Part shown: positions 33,306 through 44,543 of the stretch, in pieces | Numbering within the stretch: the first letter of the stretch is position 1 | How the letters are laid out: every line of letters starts with the position of its first letter | Assembly (NCBI GenBank): GCA_019671005.1 | Contig: CM033725.1 | Span: 31,213,338-31,277,337 of the forward strand | Origin: Hibiscus mutabilis | Lineage: Eukaryota; Streptophyta; Magnoliopsida; Malvales; Malvaceae | DNA length: 64,000 nucleotides | Direction: 5' to 3' | Program-made: the position numbers and the translations under genes | Notes under the pieces: generated by a model | Databases searched by the model: none | What the model was told of the DNA's origin: nothing | The model's input: only the letters and a program-made list of their open reading frames with translations

Positions 33306-34673
33306 TCAGTTTAGGATCCTAGCACTACATCCCTCAGTGAGAGTAATAGTTTCAAATTCTCCCAACTTCCTCTTTTTGGACAAGATGTGCTTTATGAATT
33401 TTACATAATTGGGCATTTGTTCAAGGGCTTCCACTAATGGAATGTTAATTTGCAATTGTTTAAGCACTTCCAAAAAGCACTTAAATTGCTGGTCCTGCTT
33501 ATGCTTTTGAAGTCTTGCTGGAAATGGTGGCGGTGGATATACATATGCTGGCACTGCCAACTTTGCCGAGGTAGTGCTGGCATCAATTTTGGCATCAGTC
33601 TGCTTATCATCATTGTTGGCGTCATTGTTGGCATTGGGACTGGCATCTTGTTTGGCACTCTTACTGGCATGATCGTTGGCATCATCTACTTTCTCCTTCT
33701 CTACTTCTCTGGGTATGTCTACTGGCACAAGCTTTGCATCTTGGCTGACGACTGGCTGCTTGGCAGCCGTCTCTCTTTCGCACTACTTACCACTCTAAAA
33801 AGTCATTGCCTTGCATTTTTCATTTTCTTTGTGCTTCTTATCAACAGCCTCAGTGTACTTCTTATAAAGCAACAATTCGGCTGCTGAAGCATCCACAATA
33901 GTCCTTGTTTGTGCATTCAATTGTTGTAGAAGGTTTGTATTTGGGTCCAATTTGGGAGCCCGTGCATTGGACACCTTCTCAACAAATCTTTAAATCTTTC
34001 CCAGGCTTCATAAAGAGTTTCATCCTTAGCCTATTTAAATGTAATGATTTCACCATGCAACTTGGTAGTGAGTGTTGGTGGTTGAATCCGCGTCAGGACT
34101 TCTGGCAAAGGTCTGCCCAAGAAGTAACTGATCCCGTTGCAAAGAATTGATCCATGCCTTGGCTCTGTCTCTCAAGGAAAAAGTAAACAATTTTAGCTTC
34201 ACAGTATCTCCAGATACTCTAATTTGTTGAAACGGTTGGCATATCTCCACGAATTGTTTGAGATGTTGTCTCGAGTCTACAGTAAGTGCTCCATCGAACT
34301 GACCTACATTCAAAATATTTTGGATCATTACGGGTTTAAGTTCAAAGTTAGGCTCATTGGCATCAGTGCCAAGAAGTCTTGGCATGAGATTTGCAATGTT
34401 AGGTGTTGAATGTTCTCGGATTGGCCAATCTTCTTCTTCAACCATATTTGGGACATTAGGAGGTGGTGGTGCATTGTTATTAGGCTGATTGTTAATGGGT
34501 GGATCATTATTCACCACACCATTCATGTGATTGCCTTGATTCATTTCTCGGTATCGCCTCTTTAACCTCTGCAAGGTTCTCTCAATTTTCGGATCATATG
34601 GCCACTCTTCCACCACTGGGTGGTTTATGGTCATACACTGGTGAAAACAAAACAAGTAAAAATTTAAAAACAA
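33306..34673 (-). pseudogene. Athila A gag, with DA-repeat linker
   Basis: Capsid part 34050-34673: acidic, Asn/Pro-rich N-terminus, then LKPVMIQNILNVGQFDG, HLKQFVEICQPFQQIRV, LKLFTFSLRDRAKAWINSL, the Athila capsid signature. The zinc-knuckle region is lost in the broken stretch 33729-34049. The linker at 33306-33728 begins with a repetitive DAN/DAS/NAN segment of about 45 residues, encoded by repeats of GATGCCA(A/G), then turns into the conserved FPARLQKHKQDQQFKCFLEVLKQ stretch before protease. The repeat makes this copy unlike most Athila gags. Confidence 0.86.
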
Positions 34674-34686
34674 TCAAATCCATTCA

Positions 34687-34705
34687 ATATCCGGCAACGG
34701 TGCCA
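34687..34705 (-). other. Athila A primer-binding site, tRNA-Asp type
   Basis: Plus strand ATATCCGGCAACGGTGCCA ends in CCA and resembles the 3' end of plant tRNA-Asp, the usual Athila primer, with two or three mismatches. Confidence 0.8.
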
Positions 34706-34711
34706 AAAACT

Positions 34712-36379
34712 TGTTGACTCTTAGGGAGATATGTAAAATGAATGTTGGCAAAAGGTATAAATGGTATGTATTTGAGAAAGATAATTGTGCCAAGAGTCTT
34801 TTGGTGCAAGTATACACAGTCGACAAGTAATACAGCCAGTAAACTGAGTATCAATCTCAGAGAGATTGACTTGGAATTCAGTTGTTCAATGGTTACTTGT
34901 TTTGGAAGAAAAGATTATTGTTTGAAAAAGTTGATTTTAAAACTAAGAAAAGAAAATAAAATGAAACAGAAACCAAAGTAAATCGTTGGCAATGAAGGTT
35001 TTATCAAAAAAACGATGAATGTTGCCAGGGAATGCCTGATTTTAACGTGGTTCATGCCAGCTTTTATTGGAAAACTATCTTGGCATTGTTTGCCATGCAG
35101 ATTCAAAAGTAGCAAAGCCTCTCTCGATGGTCATCCCCTAAACTGGCCAAGTAAAAACCCATATATCTCTATAGTGTATGTTTTCCTTAAACCAATTTGA
35201 TTTAAAAACCAATCTATACTCCGTAGGGGTAGATTTCAGTTTCGAAGTAAGTTCATATACTTGAACGACTTCTCTCGAAGCTTCTCTCCCAAGTGTTCAA
35301 CAATTCGATCATTGCCAACACAAGTCTGTTAAGATATTGGAAGGCAGTAAGCTAACTGTGCTAGCTCTCGCTTTGACACAGTACTTAGGAAAAATTAAAG
35401 TATGCAAAACAGACAAACTTTGCTAAAAGCAAAATTATTATAAAGGAACTAAGGCATAAAAGCCAGCCTTTAAAATCAAAACATCCCCCACCAACTATGA
35501 AAATTAGTTCATGGTGAGGGGGTTAACCAACACAACCATAATCATTTTCAAAAACATCACCATAAAAAAACTAAAGAAAAACAAATTCTGCCAAGGGAAT
35601 AGGCAGAGAGCTCTCTCGATGTAGCCCTCCACGCTAGGCTCTCATCCAAGAAGTTGAACCACCCTTCCTTGGTTGCACTGATTGTCACTCACTACTCTAA
35701 CACCTCACTTCGACCACCTCTCGTCTTGTCTCCTTATCTCGATGTCAATCTATCTCAAATGTTTGATCGGTTGGTCTTTATATAGGCGTGTAAGGGAAAG
35801 GATAAGATAAGCCTTTGAAATTGAAATGATCAAGAGATAAGAGATAGAACTCTATCTGATCATTTTGATATCTTATCAGTTCGGTGTGATAGCTTATCAG
35901 GCTAGGGCTGACGTCATCATGCCATGGCCATCCTGGCACACGAGCTTGGCACAACTTTGCCAACATCACTTGACATCACCTTATCCGCTATTTTTCGGAA
36001 GTTGATCCAATTGCGATCTTTTAGGAGCATGATCATTTCCTATTTTTTGGGGGGGTTTTCCTCTCTTGGCACGGCCGCTGGCGTACCTCTCAGCCAACAA
36101 ATGCTTGGCGCTCTTCTAGTCCTTTCGTGCCCATAGCATCTAGCATTCACCTTGGCATTCCTAACTATGTCCCTGTGTCATGCGTTCATTTCTCCTGCCA
36201 AACACCCTGCCAACCTGCAAAAAGGCCATAAAAACAACCTTTCACACAAGCATAGGCAGCCAACTAACTCCTTGATGCAAATGCATAATTCTAACAAACT
36301 AATGCAATTAAATGTACTTGAAAACAAGCAAAAGCATATCAAAATAAGCATGAAAAATAATACTTTTGAGGAGGTAACA
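34712..36379 (-). repeat. Athila A 5' LTR, 1668 bp
   Basis: Plus-strand TGTTGACTC to GAGGTAACA. It shares with Athila B and C the signature GTGCAAGTATACAC near its 3' end and GCTTGTTTTCAAGTACATTTAATTGCATTA near its start (sense strand, partly). Rich in TTGGCA/TGCCAA. No gene. Confidence 0.88.
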
Positions 36380-37497
36380 GCCACCCTGGGTTATATGTGT
36401 TTGAGTAGGGGTTGTGGTTGCTTCTATTAAAGTTTCCCACATAGTTGGTAGACTCATAATTTTTAGGGCACTCACCCACATGATGGTTTCCATCGCACCG
36501 AACACAAGCAATGACCACTTTTGCTTCCTTTACCTCACTCGAACGTTGAAGATTCTTTAGCATGGTTGTGATGGCAGACAATTAGGCTAAAACTGATTCG
36601 TTGTTGTCAAGCTCACGCATCCCATGAGTTCTCTTTCCCGTAGTAAGTCTCGAAGTGGGAAATTGGTAGTCATTATTTGTGATCCTATCAAGGATATCAA
36701 ATGCTTCTAGAGGTGACTTGTCCAGCAAAGTGTCGTTTGATGAAGCATCCAACATCATCCTTGTGGGAGCATTGACACCATTGTAGAACATGACGACTTG
36801 TATCCAGTCTTGAAATCCATGATTTGTACACTTGTGGAGCAGTCCCTTATATTTATCCCAACACTCGTACATTGACTCGTCATCAGCTTGACAAAAGGAG
36901 GCTATGTGATTCCTCAACTGAGTGTTAATGTTAGGTGGATTATAACGTAGCAAAAAACTTTTGCACGGATATGACAATGATTCCATAGAACCAAGCTCGT
37001 GCTCGATCACGCAAAGAATAAGGAAATAGCTTGAGCTTCAATACATCTTCATGCACACCCTGTTGTCGAAATGAATCACATACTTCCAAAAATGCTCGAA
37101 TGTGTTGTCTTGCATCTTCATGAGGTGATCCACCAAACTGGCCAATGGAATTCAACATATTGAACATCACATGCTTGAGTTCAAAATGAGTTGCTTGAAT
37201 CTCATAAGCTACAATTTTAGGATTGAGATCATCCAAGATAGGATTCAAGTGGTCTCTAATAGCTCGAGATCGAACTATTGCTCTAGGATTTGCTGCAGCA
37301 TTAGGGTTATCCAGATTCTCATATACTTGATTCCCTTGATTGCCACCTCTATACATGTTTCTTAAGGATTCTTTTATGTGTGTTCTTTGGCAAAATAAAT
37401 TCTCGATTTCAAGTACTAAAGGTGTTAAGGGTTCTTTAGGTCTTCCTCGAGTCATGCAAAAGCAGAGCAACTGAAAAAGAATAAACAAAGACAACAA
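36380..37497 (-). pseudogene. Athila B gag, truncated
   Basis: The likely start is Met in MTRGRPKEPLTPL (near 37455). Capsid: HFELKHVMFNMLNSIGQFGG, RQHIRAFLEVCDSF and LKLFPYSLRDRARAWF, then a single frameshift near 36985 and SFLLRYNPPNINTQLRNHI, DDESMYECWDKYKGLLHKC, SPLEAFDILDRITNNDYQFP. The zinc knuckle CVRCDGNHHVGEC (CX2CX4HX4C) is intact. Reading ends at TYNPGW, where Athila A LTR begins. It differs in sequence from Athila A gag, so it is a different family or old subfamily. Confidence 0.88.
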
Positions 37498-37562
37498 ATA
37501 AAACTAAACAAAAAGAAGAAAGAAATTGGTGCAAAGACTAAACTCTAAATAACCAATTGCCA

Positions 37563-37581
37563 ATCCCCGGCACTGGTGTCA
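37563..37581 (-). other. Athila B primer-binding site
   Basis: Plus strand ATCCCCGGCACTGGTGTCA, a variant of the tRNA-Asp 3' end; sits seven bases from the LTR start at 37588. Confidence 0.78.
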
Positions 37582-37587
37582 AAAACT

Positions 37588-38998
37588 TGTTGTGTGTTGT
37601 GATGTACTATAAATGATACGTAAATAGTGCAAGTATACACATCGAACAAGTAATAAAGTGATGAGTGAGTATCGTCTCCACATGGATTAGAGGCCAAACT
37701 AGCTTAGTCAAAGCACACAAATTTACAACTTGAAAATAAATGTAATAGAAAAAGGAAGCTATTCAAAAATGTTGTAGCAATTAACTATAATGAAAACTAA
37801 GTAGAAATAAAGATACTTCGAACGTCTTCTCAAGTGTAAGAAACTCTCTAATGGGATGAAAGGCTGGGCTTGCTATGGATCTCTATGTGTAAGCCTGAAG
37901 AATGTCTCATACTATCTTACCCACAACATGCTCGGCAGAGCTACCAAGATGTCTCTACACTATCTCTAGCAAGAAACCTAATAGGAAGAATGTTATGCCA
38001 ATACCTCTCGGTGTAAACCCTAACATAAAACTATCCTTTAAGTTATACTCTTCTTAGCCGTTGAAACTCTATCCTTATCTCTAAAGTGAGTTAGGATTTT
38101 GCCGCTTAGCATCAACCCCCATTGTCCACGTGGAACTAAGCCCAACTCTCTCTAATATTAAGCTATCAAACACCTAAGCAAAGGCTAACTTTAGAAAGCT
38201 CTTACAAGCTCAAGGCATAAAATAATAATGAACAAAATATGGAGGGAACAAGAAAGTAACGAAACATTCATTCAAACTAAAAACAATATAACCATAACAA
38301 GCCCAAGCCACTTAAAATCAATTCATGGCTGGGCAAATATCATCCACAATCATATGTTCGAAACAACCCATCCAAATATCAGGAAATGAGACAGCAAAAG
38401 CAGCTAAAGGAAAGGAAAAACTCCAAAGCCGCCTTGGACTGCTGTGAACCACTCTAAGCTTGCTGCTTCTTTCAAAGTCCAGCAAGAACACCCCTTGGAG
38501 CTTCAGCAATGGAGGACACCACGGTAGAGAAGATGAAGAAAGGCAATCACCTTTTTCTCTCTTTCTTATCTCACAAAGTAACTTTTTCTAGCTCTCTCTT
38601 TAATGTGGGTGTCCTTTTCTTTATATAGTGGGGGCTCCTAGGGTTTTGTGCCCTTAATTCCAAGGAAATATTCCCTTTACATGTGGGGCATAGCTGGTTG
38701 GTGGAATCATGTGTGGGGGCTGCAAAATATCTTTATTCTTTTTTTCTTCTAGTGCGCCCAGAAATGATGTCCAAAATGCTATGGCATTTTTCCTCCCTTG
38801 CTCCTCTTTTTCCTACACATCACCACACCAAGCAGCACCATTTTTGCAAATAAACAAAGAAAACAAAACAATCAACACCAAATGCAACTATATGAACTAA
38901 GTGCATCTATATGCCATGAAATGAGATGAAATGGGCTTGATTTCAGATAATAGATTAAGTAAAGAGGCATGAAATGTTAACCTTTTGTAAGGTTAACA
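37588..38998 (-). repeat. Athila B 5' LTR, 1411 bp
   Basis: Plus-strand TGTTGTGTG to GGTTAACA. Contains the Athila landmark GTGCAAGTATACACATCGAA (37628) and GAGTATCGTCTCCAC. TGGCA/TGCCA is rare here (about 3), unlike in Athila A. No gene. Confidence 0.86.
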
Positions 38999-39984
38999 AT
39001 AAGCGTACTCTTTTGAGCTAGAACTCTAATGTCTTTTTCGTTCTGATCTGAATATTTCAAATTTATCTTTGAGAGCTTGATTTTCTATTTACAAAAGTTT
39101 GTCAGTGTAGGTTTGAAGTTTCAAGGCTTGTTGTTGGAGTCTATTCGAGATTTAGTAATTTAGATGGTTGTGCAATGATTAGCGCTAAAGTGGCTTGACA
39201 TTTTCTGGATACTGCTTTGCAATAAATGTGAACGAGTACAATTTGATTAGTGTAGTGGATTGATTTTTGAGTTTAGTATGGTTTCGGTTTGTTAAGTGAA
39301 GAGATTGAAGTTTTGCAGGTTCGGTGATTCAAAGTGTTTGGTTTTGAACGAGGAGTTTGTCTGTCTCATTGAGGCGATTTCTATTAGGAAGTCTTAGAAA
39401 TTGGTAAATCGCAGTATGCGACATGTTTAGATTTTGTTTTGACCACCATGATACGACTTGGTGTTGGAGTTTAGGCAAATCATTTGAGAAATTCATGTGT
39501 TTTTGAAGTAATCATTTGGGCTACCTTTGGTTGGAAGTTAAGTTCAGAATGGAGGTTTTGTTGAGTTCGACATCATTGTCCATCTCTCATAAGCGAGTGA
39601 TACTAGCTGAATTTGAGAAACCCGAGATTTATTAATTTCGAATTGATACTTGTTCGAAGTAAAGGATTTCTGATGTATTTGTGGTGGTAGTCCGAATAAG
39701 GTGCAATTTGTGATAAGGATTTGTTAGTAAAGCTTAATCTAATTAAGTAAAGTTATTGATTTAAATTAGAGTTTTGTGTTAAGTTTTGGTAAAGAGATCA
39801 GAGTGAAAGCTACTTTAGAGCTAAAAAATGATAAAACTTCTTTGTTCATACTTGTTTAGTATAAATAAATTTCAAGGATGAAATTTTCTGTTAGGAGGGG
39901 AGAGTTGTAACGACCCAATTTTTAGGTTAGAGGTTTCAATACTTAAATTCAGATATTTTATATTTTGAATTTGGGATTAAATTG
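38999..39984 (+). mobile_element. 3' end of an unassigned gypsy-type element
   Basis: AT-rich, non-coding by eye to 39891, then a polypurine tract (AGGAGGGGAGAG, near 39893-39904) and an LTR start TGTAACGACCC at 39906 that continues for 79 bp before T5 interrupts it. The wording AAATTTCAAGGATGAAATTTTC before the tract is typical of chromovirus-like 3' ends (split here for length). No domain was recognised in the 900 bp before it, so the lineage is open. Confidence 0.6.
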
Positions 39985-42558
39985 TGTAGTATCCTAAACA
40001 CTGGCTTAAGAGTATGTTACAATAGAACATTAGTCAAATTGTTATAGAAATATCACTTAGTTGACTAATTAAGTGGAAAGTGTCCAGATTTAAAACAAGG
40101 AAAAGTACAAGACCAAATCATAAAGACTGAATCAAATTCTTAATAGAAGAAAAAGATTGCATGCTAAATGAAAGTCTCTTGAAGGACTTATACACGTGGC
40201 AACCTTGAAGAAGGGCATGTGTGCTAAGGGTCTCGGGATAGTGGGGATAATGGAAACATTCTCCTCATCCTCCCCAACATCAAAAAACCATGAGAAAGAG
40301 AGGTTAGAGAGCTTGCAAGGGGTTTGTTGTTGGAAGCTTCATATCGATTCGATATTTAGGATCTTATTCGAATTATTATGAGAAGAAGGTAAGAAATTCT
40401 CTTCCTTTCTTTCAAGTTAAGATTTAATTAGTAGTTTGAAACCATAATTTCCTTGGATGAAATGTACCATTAGAATTGCTATGAAATCAAATTTGTACTA
40501 TGAACTTTCTTAAATAATTCGAGTAGTATATAAATGATAAACTACCATGCTTTTGAGTGAAATTGTAATATGATTTAGAGTGATAAGTTTCTAGAGAATG
40601 AGTTTTATGATTGTCGAGAAAGATTGAGCATTCGAATGAACTATTGATGGTTATGTAACTTGTGCTTGAGTTAGATTCTTTGGTCATATTGCTTGACATA
40701 AACAAATTGTGGACTATTTGAACATATATATATATATATAAATATATATATGAAAGTTGGGATTGTTCTGTACATAGAGAAAATTATGTGAACTGTTTTG
40801 GATTGTCAAAAATAGGGGAGGGCTGTTTTACAAGTGTAAGTGGTTGTTAATGCTCCATGTGGACTGTTTGGTACATATATTTGTGAACTTGTGAACTTAA
40901 GACTGTTTTGATGAGTAAAAATATGTATACAAGTGTTTGGGACTGTTTTATATATATGAAAGTGTACGGGGCAGTTTTGATATGTAAAAATATGTATAAA
41001 AGTGTTTTGGGACTGCTTTATATATGTACGAAAGAGTACGAGACTGTGTTGACATATATATGAGCATTGTGGACTGTTTTGTGTGAATTTATATGAATAC
41101 ATGAGTATTTGAGTTGTTTTGTGAGTGAATGAATGTCAAGGATTGTTCTAAAATATGATCGTATCCTTTGTCATATTTAGACCAAGAAGGAATTGAAGGA
41201 ATAAGGACCAAAGTAGATCAAACAATAGATAAGCAAAAGGGGGTTGTGATTCAGGAGCAAAACTAGCTCAAAGCAAACTGTAAGTGTAGTTTAAAGTCTT
41301 GAGATAGGCTAGTAACCTTCCCGAGCATTTCTTACTATTTGTAATTACATTATTTTAACTTGAATTATGTTATGCATAAGCAAGATTGGACTTGAGGTAA
41401 GTCCCTAAATGTTAAGTATGATGTGATATGTAATACTTGATTTAATGAGATGCTTGTGGTAAGACCAATGTATGTTTGTTAAGTAACCATTACCATGCCA
41501 TCACTTGATTAATAAAAGAGTTATGAATTGAGAATTATGTATATGAACTTGATATGCGCTTTGATAAAATGACAATAAGCTATGTTCATATGATGTTTTG
41601 ATCAAGGATCCATGCTCATTCTATCTCTAATATGATAAGAATAAAGTTAAAGCCTTAGTTTCGAGTCAGTATTAGGTATAGTTGGCATGCCATAGAGTCC
41701 ATAGAGCTCATGTTTGGGGTGGAATACGGTCTTGCACTATGGTCCTTATAAGGCAACAATAGGAAGGATGTGTTTTAGTCATTTGGCGACAGTATGAGGG
41801 ATTGACCGATACTTCAAATATCATTTTTAACGACAGTTGATTGGAGATTCATGTACCTCAGCTACTTGATTCTCAAGGCTATGTTAAAAAGAAATCATGA
41901 AAGTCTATAAGTTAATTTAATGAATTAATGCCATGACTTGTATAACAAGTAGTTGTACATAGTTGATGATTGGATATTCTTTGAAAGTATAGATTTGTTT
42001 TGATATAATGCATATCTATATGTGAACTTTATTTGAAGGCTTAAATGTATACATGTTTTGTTTGAGGAACCTTGTCTATATAGGAATATATATATATATA
42101 TTGCTTCGAATGCCTTACCCTTCATTAACTAACTTCTTGTCCAAGCTTATATGTAAACATGATTAATAGAATTTGGAGAAAGGATAGAGTAAATGTTTCA
42201 TGCTATTAGTTACTTTATACTACCTCACTAAGTGTATACTGATGCAATCCTTTCACCATATTCTAGGGTGATGTCTTGCTTGCAAATTTCTTTTTGGAGC
42301 TTGGGTGATCACAAGTACATCAAAGTATGTTTTGCATGCCTTTTGTTAGAATTCCTATATAGGTGGCAACATGGTAGTAGTGCATGTAGAATGGTTGATA
42401 AGTCTTTTAATATATAATGTTTAGAGTATTTATAAATTTTGTAAATGGTTATAAATGGCCTATCTATTGCTTGGTAATGCATAAGTAGTTCATGTGGGTT
42501 TAAATTTTTTGGTTAATTAACATGTTAAGGATATAGATGTATGATTGAGGTTGCTACA
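39985..42558 (+). repeat. T5 5' LTR, left part
   Basis: Starts TGTAGTATCCTAAAC, like the 3' LTR start at 59872. Includes a CT-rich leader-like stretch and donor-like AAG/GTAAGAAA (GT at 40389), about eleven GGACTGTTTT-type motifs (40710-41130), a TA microsatellite (40722-40751), a second donor GAG/GTAAGT (GT at 41397), the GGCATGCCATAGAGTCC block (41684) and an acceptor-like TTCTAG (42266). Ends at GCTACA where Athila D begins. The small frame at 40196-40381 is repeated in the 3' LTR only because the LTRs are copies. Confidence 0.88.
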
Positions 42559-42820
42559 TGTTTCCTCTCCAACAATACTATTTTTAATGCAAATTTTACA
42601 TTGCTCTTGCTTGTTTTTAGGTACATTTAGTTGCATTAGGTTGTTAGAATCATGCATTTGCATAAGGAGTTTAGTATTTTTTTCTATGCCGGTGTGAAGG
42701 GTTGTTTTGTGGCTATTTTGCAGGTTTGGCATAGGATTAGGCGCAGGAAAGCAACACAGTTAGGATTGTCGAGGAGAATGCCAAGTGTTGTTGGCATAGA
42801 AGGACCAGATAGTGCCAAGA
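42559..42820 (+). mobile_element. Athila D fragment: 5' start of an LTR
   Basis: TGTTTCCTCTCC follows the T5 LTR without gap. The next 250 bp match the inverted start of the Athila A LTR (GCTTGTTTTTAGGTACATTT, then GCATTTGCAT and TTTTGCAGGTT), so this is the beginning of an Athila LTR in plus orientation. It is cut by LTR F at 42821. Confidence 0.78.
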
Positions 42821-44543
42821 TGTAACATCCCAAAATAGGGTCTAGAATGATACTATGTTAAATTTTGATTTTTGAGCTATCATATATTTTGATTTTGAAT
42901 TAAGTGGACTAAAGTGTGAACTTAAATAACCGAATGGCCATTTTTTAAAGGACCACTTTGTATGCATTTCTTTTTAACATATTTGCATGATAAACACAAC
43001 CTATTTAGAGGACCTAAGCCAGGTGTCTCTTAGGAAACTTGGTCAAAGAATCGGTGGACCATCATCTTCTTCTTTCCTCATTGAACTGAATAGTCATAGA
43101 GAGAGGGAGCTCATGGAAAATTCCTTGTTCTGGCGAGAACAAGGGATCGGTGGAAGAAACTTGGGAATGACATATAGGAAATTGTTATTTTTTCCATCAA
43201 GGTAATGTTTATCTCTTAGTCCCTTACACATTTGATTCTTGTTGGAATCATGGAATCGATTCAATTGGAGTAAGACTTGTGTGTTATTGATGAACTTGAA
43301 GGTAATTGCTTCGTGACTAGAAGAATTAGAATGAACAAACAGAAATTTAAGTTCGAAACGTTGACATGCATTTTGATTGATAGTGGGTATTCGAATGAAT
43401 TGCTAAATTGCCTCTTGATTCTTAACTTTGGTTATTGAAATGTATATAGGTCGTTGATAATCTTGAATTCCTTCATTTGGGCTGCTTCTTTGTCTTTAAT
43501 TTGAGTAGTTAATTGAAAATGAAAATTATGTATAGATGAGTAGCGAAACTGCCCTGCTACTAGATTGAAAATAAAATCGGGACTGTTTGATGTTCTGAAT
43601 TATGTGGTTGTTTGCTAAATTGATTAATGGGAACTATAATGCTCCCGAGGCTGTTTTAGTTCAAGGAAAATGATTAAATGTAATGCTGCCCTGTTTTGGA
43701 AATTAGAATATATGCTAAATTTGAAGAATAAGAGTATAGTCAGTTGGAAAGTCGTTAAACAAGAACTGATGTATGATTCTTGAATTAATTGTTCCTGCGT
43801 TGAAGGTCTCCGAGATAAAGAGACTAGTTGTTAACTATGAAATTGAATAGAATTGAAATTTGATCAATCGAGCTTTATGGCTAATAAGAATTATGATGTT
43901 GTATGTTAGAAAATCAAGAGGATACGGACGGAAAAGGGGCACTCGTAGGTCAAAACAACGATAAGAAAAAGGGGATTGTGATACGAGAACATCAATAGCT
44001 TGGAAACTACTGTAATTGTAACCTGGATGTATGTATGAGTGTTGCTACCTTATTGTAGTTATACTATGCTATTCTAATACATTAAAGAAAATGCAGTACT
44101 TTCCAACTTGATTGAGATATGACCGAATGTTGGGCAAGGTAAGTATACTTGAGGTAAACTACATTAGTTATATTACTTGATCTTGTTACACTTTGCTAGT
44201 GATTGTAAATTAGTAGAATGGATAAGCTGAATGATTGACTGATTGGAATAAGGCATCCAATGCCTCTTGAATTGATCAAAAATAACTTAAATAAGAAAGC
44301 CTTGATTTGAGTTAGTTAGGCACAATTGGCATGACATAGAGTCCGTCGAGCTCGCTAGTTAGGACTACGGTCCCTTGTTGTTAAGATCAAGTGATCTTTT
44401 AGTACCTTTGGTACTCTTGTTCAAAGTTGATGTCAAATTGACACCTTGAGTGTCCTTGAAATGGTACTATGGGTAGCCTTGTTAATGTTACCTTTATGTT
44501 GGATTCGAGTGTCTTTTAACTATCGACCACGGCTCAAGATAAT
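42821..44543 (+). repeat. Tekay-like LTR F, truncated
   Basis: Starts TGTAACATCCC, has CT-rich leader-like DNA, donor-like AAG/GTAATG (GT at 43202) and AAG/GTAAGT (GT at 44139), GGACTGTTT-type motifs (43580-43690) and the GGCATGACATAGAGTCC block (44328). Cut by Athila C at 44544. The last 150 bp before the cut are not clearly matched to other LTRs. No gene; the 72-codon frame at 42987-43205 has no support. Confidence 0.77.

Larger units (their letters stand above)
28041..36379 (-). mobile_element. Athila element A, 3' end missing
   Basis: Minus-strand order: 5' LTR, tRNA-Asp-like primer site, gag, protease, RT, RNase H, integrase, env-like ORF. Integrase without chromodomain, an env-like ORF after pol and the Asp-type primer site are Athila marks. 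The 5' LTR joins gag sequence of Athila B at 36379/36380, so A inserted in B. The left end is lost inside the env-like ORF, where it meets LTR fragment G. The element is unusually rich in TGGCA/TGCCA (17 in the 1.67 kb LTR by hand count). Confidence 0.9.
36380..38998 (-). mobile_element. Athila element B, only 5' LTR and gag
   Basis: 5' LTR, primer site and gag survive; everything after the gag zinc knuckle is replaced by Athila A, which inserted there. Its 5' LTR abuts unrelated gypsy-type DNA at 38999. Confidence 0.86.

Noticed and set aside
33450..33887. 145-codon hydrophobic frame on the plus strand
   Set aside because: Antisense of the Athila A gag linker; hydrophobic look comes from reading GATGCCA repeats backwards.
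40196..40381. Small ORF shared by 40196-40381 and 60083-60301
   Set aside because: The two are LTR copies of one element, so similarity is expected; no domain and different end points.
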